Assembly: GCA_015075635.1 (NCBI GenBank)
Contig: JABTUA010000001.1
Coordinates: forward strand, 2,666,001 to 2,730,000
Origin: Polyangiaceae bacterium
GTDB taxonomy: Bacteria; Myxococcota_A; Polyangia; Polyangiales; Polyangiaceae
Direction: 5' to 3'
DNA length: 64,000 nt
Shown: in pieces, positions 29,481-38,385 of the stretch
Position numbering within the stretch: position 1 is the first letter of the stretch
How the letters are laid out: each line of letters starts with the position of its first letter
Notes under the pieces: generated by a model
The model's database searches: none
What the model was told of the DNA's origin: nothing
Seen by the model: only the letters and a program-made list of their open reading frames with translations
Position numbers and translations under genes: made by a program

Positions 29481-30565
29481 CGCTCCCGCTCCTGCCAACG
29501 ACCATGGTCGGCTCCTACCCGCGCCCCGGGTGGTTCCATCAGCAGCTCTCCGGCCGCGACGTGTTCGACGCCTTCAAGGACGCTCGGCACAAGGAGGCGT
29601 TCGAGGACGCCGTGCGCGCCGTGATCGGCGATCAGGACTACGCCGGTCTCGACCTCTTGACCGACGGCCAGATGTGGTTCGACGACTACGAGATGGGGAT
29701 CGGGTCGTTTCTCTGGTACTGGCTCGAGCGCACCGGAGGCTTCGGCACGGCGAAGGTGCCGCACCCGGCGCGCACGAAGGCCCGAGGCCGCGACGAGTGG
29801 GCGCTCGACGAAGCCGGCGGCGTGGAGGTGGTCGGCCCCATCACGCGCGGCCCGATCCGCCTGGCAGCGCTGTATTCCCTGGCCCAGAAGCACTCCCGCC
29901 GCCCGATCAAGGCTTGCGTGGGCGCCGGCCCCGTGCAGCTCTCGACCCTCGCGCACTTCCGCTCCGGCCCCGTGCGCGACCGCTACCAGCTCTCCGAGGC
30001 GCTGGCCGACGTCTTCGTCTCCGAGATCCGCGAGCTGGTGGACGCCGGCTGCCAGCACGTGCAGCTCGAGGATCTGGGCGCCTGGATCCCGACCTTGAGC
30101 GGCGAAGCGGACTACGCCTGGGTGAAGCGCATCGTGAACCGCACGCTCGAGGGCGTCAGCGTGAGGAAGTCCTGGCACTTCTGCCTGGGCAACGCCTGGG
30201 GCAACCGCATGCAGGGCCTGACCGCGCAGGGCTACGGCGCCATCTTGCCCCACTACTACGACGTGAACGTGGACGAATACGTGCTCGACTTCGCCTGTCG
30301 CGAGATGGCCGACGCGGCCATCCTGAAGGACCTGCCCAAGGACAAGTCCGTCGCCATCGGCGTGATCGACGTGCGCACCCTCGAGATCGAGGCCCCGGAG
30401 CAGGTGGCCGAACGCATCCGCGCGGTGCTCGCGTTCGTGCCGGCGGAGCGGCTGACCATCACCACCGATTGCGGCATGAAGCAGCTGCCGCGCACCTGCG
30501 CCCGGGAGAAGCTCAGGAGCCTGGTCCTGGGCACGCAGCTCGTGCGCAAGGAGCTCGGTGGTTAG
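29477..30565 (+). CDS. Cobalamin-independent methionine synthase-like protein (MetE catalytic domain only)
   Basis: 362 residues, about half of full MetE, matching the C-terminal catalytic barrel. Zinc ligands are visible: His234 and Cys236 in WHFCLGN and Cys332 in ITTDCGMKQLPR. The N-terminal MetE domain is absent, so this is a core-MetE or methyltransferase homologue. Such short forms may use a methylcobalamin protein or another methyl donor instead of methyltetrahydrofolate. The start overlaps the amidohydrolase stop. The stop overlaps the stop of a convergent methyltransferase gene by four bases. Confidence 0.82.
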   Translation: MTLPLLPTTMVGSYPRPGWFHQQLSGRDVFDAFKDARHKEAFEDAVRAVIGDQDYAGLDLLTDGQMWFDDYEMGIGSFLWYWLERTGGFGTAKVPHPARTKARGRDEWALDEAGGVEVVGPITRGPIRLAALYSLAQKHSRRPIKACVGAGPVQLSTLAHFRSGPVRDRYQLSEALADVFVSEIRELVDAGCQHVQLEDLGAWIPTLSGEADYAWVKRIVNRTLEGVSVRKSWHFCLGNAWGNRMQGLTAQGYGAILPHYYDVNVDEYVLDFACREMADAAILKDLPKDKSVAIGVIDVRTLEIEAPEQVAERIRAVLAFVPAERLTITTDCGMKQLPRTCAREKLRSLVLGTQLVRKELGG

Positions 30566-31401
30566 AGCGGCGGCTTGCGCGAAGTGAGCACCAAGCGCTG
30601 GAAGCGGAACTCCCGCGCGCGGTCGTAGCTACCGGTCAGGTTCAGGCACAGCTCGTCGAACGACAGACTCAGCACGTAGCGAAAGCCCTCTTCGTAGAGC
30701 ATCGGCAACGGATCGTTGGTGCCGAACACGAAGCGCTCGCCGAGATCGACCAGGTAGGCCCGCGTGACCTCCTCGCGCTCGTGGCGACGGCTCGCGTCCA
30801 CGATCTTCTTCATCAGGTGATCGAAGAGGAGCACCGTGTGGGGCTCGCATCCGAACGCGACGCGCGAGAGCGTGTGCCGGATGGCGTTCTCGTTCAGGTA
30901 CATGGTGACGCCCTCCCAAGTGACGACGGAGGGGCGAGTGGGGTCGAAGCCGGCGGCCCCGAGGCGTTCGAGGAAGTCGTGGTGCTCGAAGTCACACTCG
31001 ACGTAGGTCGCGGCCTCCACCGGGTAGCCCGGGAGCTTGCCGAGGCGCTCGAGCTTCTCGCGCTGGCTGGCGGGGTGATCCACCTCGAAGAAGCGCACGC
31101 CCGGCGCCGCCAGGCGCGCCGCACGCGTGTCGAGCCCCGCGCCAAGCACCACCACCTGCGTGTAGCCGTGCGTCGGGCCGGTGAAGCGCCGCACCTGGTC
31201 ATCGAGCCATGCGGTGCGCAGCGCGACCCAGAGCTCGCGGTCGTGGAGGAAGCGGTCCACGCCCGCGGCGATCTCCTCGCCTTCCGCGCCCGCCAGCGCG
31301 CGCGCCCACGGGTCCGAGATCAGCGCGTCCGGCCGCTCGCTCGCGCGGGCCCGGTAGGCAGCCACCATCAGGGCGGTTCGGCTCGCGCTGCGCTCGCTCA
31401 T
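30562..31401 (-). CDS. Class I SAM-dependent methyltransferase, TIGR00027/leucine carboxyl type
   Basis: 279 residues. The start SERSASRTALMVAAYRA, the SAM loop VVVLGAGLDTRAARL, the acidic residue in FFEVDHP and WEGVTMYLNE are characteristic of this family, which is abundant in actinobacteria and myxobacteria and often modifies small molecules. The substrate is unknown. It converges with the MetE-like gene, and the two stop codons overlap. A tRNA gene begins 48 bases beyond its start on the other strand. Confidence 0.83.
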   Translation of the reverse strand: MSERSASRTALMVAAYRARASERPDALISDPWARALAGAEGEEIAAGVDRFLHDRELWVALRTAWLDDQVRRFTGPTHGYTQVVVLGAGLDTRAARLAAPGVRFFEVDHPASQREKLERLGKLPGYPVEAATYVECDFEHHDFLERLGAAGFDPTRPSVVTWEGVTMYLNENAIRHTLSRVAFGCEPHTVLLFDHLMKKIVDASRRHEREEVTRAYLVDLGERFVFGTNDPLPMLYEEGFRYVLSLSFDELCLNLTGSYDRAREFRFQRLVLTSRKPPL

Positions 31402-31448
31402 CGTGGGCGAGTCTAGCGCTTCTGTTGTGCTATGGTCCCGCTCCCTTA

Positions 31449-31525
31449 CGGGGTGTACCTCAACCTGGTAGAGGGCCGGCTTTGGGTGCCGGCTGTTGTG
31501 GGTTCAAATCCCTCCACCCCGACCA
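31449..31525 (+). tRNA. tRNA-Pro (anticodon TGG)
   Basis: The acceptor stem CGGGGTG (31449-31455) pairs perfectly with CACCCCG (31515-31521), followed by A and an encoded CCA. D-arm: CCTC/GAGG with GG in the loop. Anticodon arm: CCGGC, loop TTTGGGT, GCCGG, giving TGG and reading CCA/CCG. The T-loop is TTCAAAT. Two features are atypical: the D-stem is CCTC instead of the usual GCTC, and the T-stem GTGGG/CCCTC has one T-T mismatch. Confidence 0.88.
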
Positions 31526-31537
31526 CCACCCCGAGAA

Positions 31538-32788
31538 CTAGAGCAGCACGCCCGCCACGCACGCGACAAGGCAGGTCGTGAGCAGCCCGCCGAGCATCGC
31601 CCGGAAGGCCAGGCGCGAGAGATCGTGGCGGCGCTCGGGGGCGAGGCCGCTGTAGCCGCCGATCTGGATGCCGATGCTGCCGAAGTTCGCGAAGCCGCAC
31701 AGGGCGTAGGAGGCGATGAGCTTCCCGCGCTCGCTCAGCCAGGCTGGATCGTCGTTCAGCGCGGTGGACATGTTCGTGTAGGCCACGAACTCGTTCAGCA
31801 CGGTCTTCTGCCCGAGCAGGCTGCCGACCTTGGTCACGTCCGCGCTCGGCACGCCCATCACCCAGGCCAGCGGCGAGAACAGCCAGCCCAGGAGCTGCTC
31901 CAGGGAGAGCGCGCGGCCCAGGGCGTGGGTGCCGAACCAGCCGAGGGCGGCGTTGACCAGGGCAGTGAACGCCAGGAACACGATCAGCATGCCGGCTACG
32001 TTCACCGCCAGCTTGATGCCGTCGCTGGCGCCGGCCGCGATGGCGTCGAGCACGTTCACGCTCTCGCTCGGCAGCTCCTTGGGTGCGTGATCCAGCGTCT
32101 CGGGGGTCTCGGTCTCGGGCAGCATCAGCTTGGCGATCACCAGCGAGGCCGGGGCGCTCATCACGCTGCACGCGATCAGGTGCCCGGCGATACCCGGCAC
32201 GAACGCGCTCAGCATGGCGACGTAGGCCGCGAGCACGCCCCCCGCCGTGGTGGCGAAGCCCGCGGTCATGCACGCCATGAGCTCGCTCTGCGTGAGCCGC
32301 GCGATGTAGGGGCGGATCACCAAGGGGGCCTCGGTCTGCCCGACGAACACGTCGGCCACCGTCGAGAACGTCTCGGCGCCGCTCGTGCCCAGGAAGCGCG
32401 CGAGCAGGTGCGCGGTCTTGCGGATCACGAACGGCATGACGCGCAGGTGGTAGAGCAGCGCCATCAGCGACGAGAAGAACAGGATGGTCGGCAGCACCTG
32501 AAAGGCGAAGATGAAGCCGAAGCTCTTCGGATCCGAGACCAGGCTGCCGAACACGAACTCGGCGCCCTTGCGGCTGAAGCCGAGCAGCCCCTCGACCGCG
32601 TCGTTGGCCCAGGCGAAGCCTCGGCTCACCGGCGTGCGCAAGACCAGGACCGCGAACCCGATCAGGAGCGCGAGGCCCCAGCCCACGGTGCGCAGGCTGA
32701 CCGCCCGGCGCCGGTCCTTGGGGCAGAGGGCGTAGGCCAGGGCCATCATCACCAGGATGCCCAGGACGCTGACCAGCCGGTCTCGCAT
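31538..32788 (-). CDS. Concentrative nucleoside transporter (NupC/CNT family)
   Basis: 416 residues from ATG 32788. Roughly ten membrane segments. CNT signatures are present: [46 protein letters not shown] and [14 protein letters not shown], which form the nucleoside and cation sites. The family couples nucleoside uptake to sodium or proton gradients in the inner membrane. Together with the secreted 5'-nucleotidase at 2514 it could serve nucleoside salvage, but the genes are far apart. The gene ends 12 bases beyond the tRNA. Confidence 0.92.
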   Translation of the reverse strand: MRDRLVSVLGILVMMALAYALCPKDRRRAVSLRTVGWGLALLIGFAVLVLRTPVSRGFAWANDAVEGLLGFSRKGAEFVFGSLVSDPKSFGFIFAFQVLPTILFFSSLMALLYHLRVMPFVIRKTAHLLARFLGTSGAETFSTVADVFVGQTEAPLVIRPYIARLTQSELMACMTAGFATTAGGVLAAYVAMLSAFVPGIAGHLIACSVMSAPASLVIAKLMLPETETPETLDHAPKELPSESVNVLDAIAAGASDGIKLAVNVAGMLIVFLAFTALVNAALGWFGTHALGRALSLEQLLGWLFSPLAWVMGVPSADVTKVGSLLGQKTVLNEFVAYTNMSTALNDDPAWLSERGKLIASYALCGFANFGSIGIQIGGYSGLAPERRHDLSRLAFRAMLGGLLTTCLVACVAGVLL

Positions 32789-32899
32789 GCGGTTCGGCGG
32801 AGTATCCGGGGTTTTGGCTGGACTCAAGCGCCGTATCGCTCCGAGACGCAATCCGTGCGCCTCCGGAGCACTTGGCCCCGGGCCGGACCCGAGGCGAAA

Positions 32900-34159
32900 A
32901 TGCCGCCGAGTCGCATGCGCAAGCGTCCCCACGTTCTCGGCGTCGTGCTCGCAGGCGGTGAAGGCCGTCGGCTCTGGCCCCTCACCCGCGATCGCGCCAA
33001 GCCCGCCGTGCCCTTCGGCGCCACCTACCGGCTGGTGGACTTCGCGCTCTCGAACCTGGTCAACGCCGGCTACCTGCGCATCGCGGTGCTCACCCAGTAC
33101 AAGAGCCACAGCCTGGACCGGCACATCGCCCAGACCTGGCGCATGTCGCCCCTGTTCGGCAACTTCGTGATGAGCGTGCCGGCGCAGATGCGCATCGCCA
33201 AGCGCTGGTTCGAGGGCTCGGCGGACGCCATCTACCAGAACCTGAACCTGCTCGGCGACGAGAACCCCGAGTACATCTGCGTGTTCGGCGCCGATCACAT
33301 CTACCGCATGGACGCCTCACAGCTGGTCGAGGCGCACGTCAAGTCCGGCGCCGGCGTGACCGTGGCCGGCATCCGCGTGCCGCGGGCCGAGTGCAACCGC
33401 TTCGGCGTGATCGAGCCCGACGACAGCGGGCGCATCAAGCGCTTCCGCGAGAAGCCCGAAGACGCGGAGGGCCTGCCCGACGCCCCGGACCAGGTCTTCG
33501 CCTCCATGGGCAACTACGTGTTCTCGCGGCGCACGCTGGAGAACGCGGTGGTCGAGGACGCCAAAAACGCCGAGAGCCACCACGACATGGGCGGCGACAT
33601 CATCACGATGCTCGTCGAGCGCGGCGAGGCGGCGGTCTACGATTTCGCCACCAACAAGGTGCCCGGCTCGACGGAGCGCGATCGCGGCTACTGGCGCGAC
33701 GTCGGGACGCTGGACAGCTACTACGACGCCCACCGCGACCTGATCAGCGTCCACCCGGTCTTCAACCTCTACAACGAGGACTGGCCCATCCACACCTGGT
33801 ACGGCTCGCTGCCACCGGCGAAGTTCGTGTTCGACCAGGAAGGGCGCCGGGGCATGGCCATCGACAGCATCGTCAGCGCCGGCACCATCGTGGCCGGCGG
33901 CGTCGTGCGCCGCAGCATCCTCTCCCCCGGCGTGCGCGTCGAGCCGGGCTCGGAGGTGACCGACAGCGTGCTGATGCAGGGCGTTCGGATCGGCGCCGGT
34001 GCCATCGTGCGGCGGGCCATCCTGGACAAGAACGTCAGCGTGCCCGCCGGGGCCCGCATCGGTGTGGACCTGGAAGAGGACAAGGCCCGCGGCTACACCT
34101 TCAGCGACAACGGCATCGTCGTCCTGGGCAAGGGCGACGAGGTGCCGGCCCCGAAGTGA
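32900..34159 (+). CDS. glgC: Glucose-1-phosphate adenylyltransferase
   Basis: 419 residues. It makes ADP-glucose from ATP and glucose-1-phosphate, the committed step of bacterial glycogen synthesis. The nucleotide motif [25 protein letters not shown], the [10 protein letters not shown] metal site, [21 protein letters not shown] and [12 protein letters not shown] are all present. The C-terminal beta-helix follows ([15 protein letters not shown]). ATG 32900 has GAGG six bases upstream; ATG 32915 is an alternative. It lies three bases before glgA. Confidence 0.95.
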   Translation: MPPSRMRKRPHVLGVVLAGGEGRRLWPLTRDRAKPAVPFGATYRLVDFALSNLVNAGYLRIAVLTQYKSHSLDRHIAQTWRMSPLFGNFVMSVPAQMRIAKRWFEGSADAIYQNLNLLGDENPEYICVFGADHIYRMDASQLVEAHVKSGAGVTVAGIRVPRAECNRFGVIEPDDSGRIKRFREKPEDAEGLPDAPDQVFASMGNYVFSRRTLENAVVEDAKNAESHHDMGGDIITMLVERGEAAVYDFATNKVPGSTERDRGYWRDVGTLDSYYDAHRDLISVHPVFNLYNEDWPIHTWYGSLPPAKFVFDQEGRRGMAIDSIVSAGTIVAGGVVRRSILSPGVRVEPGSEVTDSVLMQGVRIGAGAIVRRAILDKNVSVPAGARIGVDLEEDKARGYTFSDNGIVVLGKGDEVPAPK

Positions 34160-34161
34160 CG

Positions 34162-35373
34162 ATGAGCTCGCCCGCGCTCCGCGCCGCGCTGATCACTCGC
34201 GAGTATCCGCCGGACGTATACGGCGGCGCCGGCGTCCACGTGGAGTACTTGGCGCGGGAGCTCGCGAAGCTGGTCTCGGTCTCGGTGCACTGCTTCGGCG
34301 CGCCGCGCTCGGAGCCGAGCGTGCGGGCCTACGCGGCGTGGGAGGCCTTGGCCGGCGGAGAGCCGTATCGAGCAGCGCTGCGCACGCTGAGCACGGATCT
34401 GGCCATAGCCACCGACCTCGACGCAGTGGATCTGGTGCACACCCATACCTGGTACGCGAACTTCGCCGGTCACCTGGCCAAGCTCATGCACCGCGTGCCC
34501 CACGTGATGACCTCCCACAGCCTGGAACCCCTGCGCCCGTGGAAGGAAGAGCAGCTCGGCGGAGGCTACCGCCTCTCCTGCTTCATCGAGCAGACGGCGA
34601 TCGAGGCCGCCGACGCGGTGATCGCGGTCTCACGGGGCATGCGCGCGGACATCCTCTCGACCTACCCGAGCGTGTCGCCCGAGCGCGTGCACGTGATCCA
34701 CAACGGCATCGACCCCGACGAGTACTTCCCTACTCGCGAGACCGACGCGCTTCGACGCTACGGCATCGACCCGACGCGCCCCTACGTGGTGTTCGTCGGC
34801 CGCATCACGCGGCAGAAAGGCGTGGTGCACCTGCTCTCGGCGGCGCGCCACTTCAGCCCGGGCACCACGCTGGTCTTGTGCGCCGGCGAGCCGGACACGC
34901 CGGAGATCGCCCTGGAGGTTCGCCGCCTGGTGGGCGAGCTCGAGGAGCGGAACGAGCCAGTAATCTGGATCGAACAGATGATCGCCCGTTCCGAAGTGAT
35001 CCAGATCCTGGCCCACGCCCGGGCGTTCGTCTGCCCGAGCGTCTACGAGCCCTTCGGCATCGTGAACGTCGAGGCCATGGCCTGCGGAGTCCCCGTGGTG
35101 GCCTCGGCGGTCGGGGGCATCCCGGAGATCGTCGAGGACGGACGGACCGGGTTTCTCGTGCAGTTCGCGGCGGCGGAAGGCGCCTCGGCGGGCCCAGCCG
35201 ATCCGGAGGCTTTTGCCCGGGACCTCGCCGCAGCGGTCAACACGCTGGTCGAGAGCCCGGAGCGTGCTCGCGCCATGGGCGAGGCCGGACGGGCGCGTGC
35301 GCTCGCGGAGTTCAGCTGGGCGGAGGTCGCGAAAAAAACCGCCTCGCTGTACGCCTCGCTGCTCGGCCGTTGA
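34162..35373 (+). CDS. glgA: GT4-type glycogen synthase / maltose-1-phosphate synthase
   Basis: 403 residues. The N-terminal ITREYPPDVYGGAGVHVEYLARELAKL and the C-terminal EPFGIVNVEAMACGVPVVASAVGGIPEIV define the GT4 actinobacterial-type GlgA (TIGR02149) rather than the GT5 E. coli enzyme. In mycobacteria this type makes maltose-1-phosphate from ADP-glucose. The glgE partner is not in the window, so the product is open. GTG 34156 is in frame but lies inside glgC; ATG 34162 is preferred. Cotranscribed with glgC. Confidence 0.9.
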   Translation: MSSPALRAALITREYPPDVYGGAGVHVEYLARELAKLVSVSVHCFGAPRSEPSVRAYAAWEALAGGEPYRAALRTLSTDLAIATDLDAVDLVHTHTWYANFAGHLAKLMHRVPHVMTSHSLEPLRPWKEEQLGGGYRLSCFIEQTAIEAADAVIAVSRGMRADILSTYPSVSPERVHVIHNGIDPDEYFPTRETDALRRYGIDPTRPYVVFVGRITRQKGVVHLLSAARHFSPGTTLVLCAGEPDTPEIALEVRRLVGELEERNEPVIWIEQMIARSEVIQILAHARAFVCPSVYEPFGIVNVEAMACGVPVVASAVGGIPEIVEDGRTGFLVQFAAAEGASAGPADPEAFARDLAAAVNTLVESPERARAMGEAGRARALAEFSWAEVAKKTASLYASLLGR

Positions 35374-35428
35374 ACCGGCCGCCGGGCCCCCGGCAAAGCC
35401 TCGACGGCGCGAGGAGATACGGGCATGA

Positions 35429-36376
35429 TTGCTCGACTTGGCGCAGCACGACGAAGAGATCGACTCCTTCGACGAACCGGAGGAAGACGAGCGCACAGCG
35501 GTGGTGCACCTGGGCGACCTCAAGCGGTCGTCGCTACCCGCCAGGCCCGACCGGCACATCATCGTGCGCATGGACAGCGCCAACGTGGGCCAGGTCTTCG
35601 CCCTCGATTCCGAGGAGTGGACGCTCGGACGCCACACCCAGTCGACCATCGTCTTGACCGACGACGGCGTGAGCCGCAAGCACGCCCGCATCGTGCGCCA
35701 AGGCGACCGCTACGTGCTGGAGGACCAGGGCAGCGCCAACGGCACCTTCGTGCGCGGGGAGAAGGTCGACCGCCACGTGCTCACGGACGGCGACGTGTTC
35801 CAGCTCGGGCCGACGGTGATGTTCCGCTACACCTACACCGACGCGAGCCAGGAGCGCATGCTCAACAAGCTCTACGAGGCGTCGGTGCGGGATGCCTTGA
35901 CCGGCACCTACAACCGCGAGCACTTCGAGGAGCGCCTCAAGGTCGAGGTGGCCTACGCGCGACGCCACAACACCGTGGTATCGCTGGTGATGTTCGACCT
36001 CGACCACTTCAAGAAGATCAACGACAACTACGGCCACCCCGCGGGCGACGCCGCGCTCATCTACGTCTCGCAGCGGGTGCAGAAGGGCCTCCGCACCGAG
36101 GACGTCTTCGCCCGCTACGGCGGCGAGGAGTTCGCGGTGATCCTGCGCGGCATCGACCTCGAGGGCTCTCGCCGCGTGGGCGAGCGCCTGCGCAGCACCG
36201 TGGCCGCGACCCCCGTCGAGTTCGACGGCAAGACCTTCCCGGTGACCATGAGCGTGGGCTGCGCCACGCTGAGCGACTGCCCGGAGCCCTCGACCACCGC
36301 CCTGGTCGCCATCGCCGACCGGCGCCTCTACGCCGCCAAGCACGGCGGGCGCAACCGCGTGGTGGCCGAAGGCTGA
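35429..36376 (+). CDS. FHA-domain diguanylate cyclase
   Basis: 315 residues. An acidic N-terminus is followed by an FHA phosphothreonine-binding domain (about 60-125: TLGRHTQ, DDGVSRKHARI, SANGTFVRG) and a GGDEF domain (155-312) with GGEEF at 231-235. The inhibitory site RTED lies at 222-225, exactly five residues before GGEEF, so feedback inhibition by c-di-GMP is likely. The start is TTG 35429. An ATG four bases earlier is in another frame, and later starts would cut the FHA fold. FHA input suggests control by a Ser/Thr kinase, several of which are encoded in this window. Confidence 0.9.
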   Translation: MLDLAQHDEEIDSFDEPEEDERTAVVHLGDLKRSSLPARPDRHIIVRMDSANVGQVFALDSEEWTLGRHTQSTIVLTDDGVSRKHARIVRQGDRYVLEDQGSANGTFVRGEKVDRHVLTDGDVFQLGPTVMFRYTYTDASQERMLNKLYEASVRDALTGTYNREHFEERLKVEVAYARRHNTVVSLVMFDLDHFKKINDNYGHPAGDAALIYVSQRVQKGLRTEDVFARYGGEEFAVILRGIDLEGSRRVGERLRSTVAATPVEFDGKTFPVTMSVGCATLSDCPEPSTTALVAIADRRLYAAKHGGRNRVVAEG

Positions 36377-36386
36377 GGCTCGGAGC

Positions 36387-37640
36387 TCAGCGGTAGACGA
36401 ACCAGCTGGGCTTGCCCGCCGTGTCCACGAACCCGACGAGCCTCTGCCCGTCTTGCTCGGCGGCGGCGTGGAGCGTGAACATCCCGGAGTCGACGGGGAA
36501 GATCCCCTCCTCCGCGAGCTCGCGGCCGTTCCAGGCGAGCACGCGCAGGCTCGCCTCGGCATCGCGCGTGCGGTGGAAGACGCGCCCGTGGCCCGCGAAC
36601 ATGTTGAAGCAATCGGCCGGCAGCGCCGCTGTCGGCGCGCCCAGCGGGCCGTCCGCGTAGCGGTAGACCCGCAGCTCGCCGTCGCCGAGCACCGCGAGGT
36701 GGTCAGGATCCAGGAACCCGCAGGTCCAGCGCACCGCCGGAAGGAGCTCTCGCTCGGCTCCGCTCACCAGGTCGAGCTCGACCAGCGCACCGGGCGATCC
36801 GGTGCACAAGAGCGCGCGCTCCTTTCCAGGGACCGCGCACACGCCGAACACGTCCCGCGGCACCGCCCACTCCAGCGTGTGCTCCGCCCCGGCCGCGCCG
36901 ACGACGACGATGCTGGCGGGCGTCGGCGGCGCCCCCGCCGTGAAGCGGCGCGCCAAGAGGTAGCGCCCCGCCGGCGTCGGACCAGCCTGGAATACCATCC
37001 GCGTCACGCCGAAGTGCTCCATCGCCCGCGCGAACGGGTGCGCGGGCGCGCTGCCGGTCAGCGGCGCGAGCCCGGACGCCGCCGCGGCGACCGGCGCAGG
37101 CGCTGGCGGCGCGACCCCGGCGGCAGCCTTGAGCGCGTCGAGCGCGGGCAGCGGCTCGGTCTCCCGGCGGTTCAGATGATCGACGAAGGCGAAGAATTCC
37201 GCGGGCGTCGTGAAGAAGCGGAGCAGGTTGTCCTCGGTCGGATCGTCGAACTCGACGACCAGCATCGCGAGCTGGTCACCGGCCCAGGTCACCCCGAAGT
37301 AGCTCATGCCGCCGCCGTCGGCGCCGAGCTGGAGGGTTTGCTCCGGATCGAACGCGCTGCCTCCGGGACCGCCCCGGGCACGCACCTCCTCCAGATCGAT
37401 GCCGCCATGCTCGCAAGACATCTCGATGGTGGACCCGAGGCTCGGGACGACGCCCTCCGCTCCGACCGCGTACATGCTCAGCTCCCCCAGGTCGATGTTG
37501 TAGTCGTGACTGGCGAGCGCCTTCGCCAGCGCCTGCACGCACGGCGGAGCAGCGCCGAGCGCCACGCCGACGGCGCGACCGCGCGATGCCGTTTGGTTCT
37601 TGGCGATGAGCCGAGTGAATCCGTCGATGAGTCGTTGCAT
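36387..37640 (-). CDS. Hypothetical protein, two-part, function unknown
   Basis: 417 residues from ATG 37640; GTG 37652 overlaps the upstream stop (GTGA) and is possible. The N-terminal third is mixed alpha/beta (NIDLGELSMYAVGAEG, FFAFVDHLNR), with an Ala/Pro linker near 180-200. The C-terminal half looks like beta-propeller blades (ASIVVVGAAGAEHTLEWAV, LVELDLVSGAERELLPAVRW, GELRVYRYADG). No signal peptide. I do not recognise the family. It sits directly after an SGNH lipoprotein gene and is probably cotranscribed with it. Confidence 0.65.
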   Translation of the reverse strand: MQRLIDGFTRLIAKNQTASRGRAVGVALGAAPPCVQALAKALASHDYNIDLGELSMYAVGAEGVVPSLGSTIEMSCEHGGIDLEEVRARGGPGGSAFDPEQTLQLGADGGGMSYFGVTWAGDQLAMLVVEFDDPTEDNLLRFFTTPAEFFAFVDHLNRRETEPLPALDALKAAAGVAPPAPAPVAAAASGLAPLTGSAPAHPFARAMEHFGVTRMVFQAGPTPAGRYLLARRFTAGAPPTPASIVVVGAAGAEHTLEWAVPRDVFGVCAVPGKERALLCTGSPGALVELDLVSGAERELLPAVRWTCGFLDPDHLAVLGDGELRVYRYADGPLGAPTAALPADCFNMFAGHGRVFHRTRDAEASLRVLAWNGRELAEEGIFPVDSGMFTLHAAAEQDGQRLVGFVDTAGKPSWFVYR

Positions 37641-37648
37641 GTCTTCTC

Positions 37649-38377
37649 TCACTTTCTCGGGATGTCTTCCGCGATCACGCGGTCGGCGAGGATGGCGTGC
37701 GCCGCGTCGTTCAGGTGGATGCCGTCCCCGGAGTCGAGCTCAGGGAGGATGCTGCCGTCCGGCGCCGCCAGATCCGTCCAGAAGTCGATGCTCCTGTCGC
37801 CGAAGCGCGCGGCGATCGCGTCCCGCGCCTCGAAGAGCGCGTCGAGCTGGCTTTGCTGCGCGAAGTTTCGCGGCTGCGAGGTCGTCACCCAGAGCGCGAC
37901 CTTCCGCTCGGCGGCCAGCGCCGCCACGCGCTCGTAGTTCTCGAGCTGCTCGGCCGTGGTGAAGCCGAAGAACTGATCGTTGCTCGGCAGGTTGATCACG
38001 ATCGACCTGGGCTCGAGGCCGAGCGCGTGGGTGATGTTGTGCTCCGCCGCAGGCCCGGGCCGATTGGGCGGCGGCGCGTAGTCATCCGGTTGGATCTGGT
38101 AGGTGGTGTAGCCGCCCACCGCGAGGTTCTCGAGCTCGCAGTGAGCACACTCGCTCACGAGGTGTTGCCGGTAGCGGCTCACCCAGGTGTTCGCCGGATC
38201 GCTGGGGCCGATGCCGGCCGCCGTCGAGGAGCCGAGCACCACGATGCGGTGCGGGCCGGTCTCGGCAGGCGAGCCGCCTTCGTCGTCACCGCCGCAGGCG
38301 GTGACGAGCACGGCGAGCAGCAAGAGCACCCCTCGACCCACGCCTGGCTTTTTCTCATCGAACCCCGGCGTGCGCAA
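37649..38377 (-). CDS. SGNH/GDSL-hydrolase lipoprotein
   Basis: 242 residues if TTG 38377 is used; GTG 38341 is an alternative start that keeps the signal. The signal VLLLLAVLVTAC gives a lipid-anchored Cys followed by GGDDEGG. SGNH blocks: VLGSSTAAG (nucleophile Ser), a Gly in VGGYTTY, the Asn of LPSNDQF, and DGIHLNDAAH (catalytic Asp and His). These enzymes are esterases or deacylases. The substrate is unknown, and a surface role is implied by the anchor. Confidence 0.78.
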   Translation of the reverse strand: MRTPGFDEKKPGVGRGVLLLLAVLVTACGGDDEGGSPAETGPHRIVVLGSSTAAGIGPSDPANTWVSRYRQHLVSECAHCELENLAVGGYTTYQIQPDDYAPPPNRPGPAAEHNITHALGLEPRSIVINLPSNDQFFGFTTAEQLENYERVAALAAERKVALWVTTSQPRNFAQQSQLDALFEARDAIAARFGDRSIDFWTDLAAPDGSILPELDSGDGIHLNDAAHAILADRVIAEDIPRK

Positions 38378-38385
38378 GCCGCGGC

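Noticed and set aside
35425..36396. Arg-rich frame starting at ATG 35425
   Set aside because: It is a +1 shadow of the FHA-GGDEF gene, which has complete FHA and GGDEF motifs.
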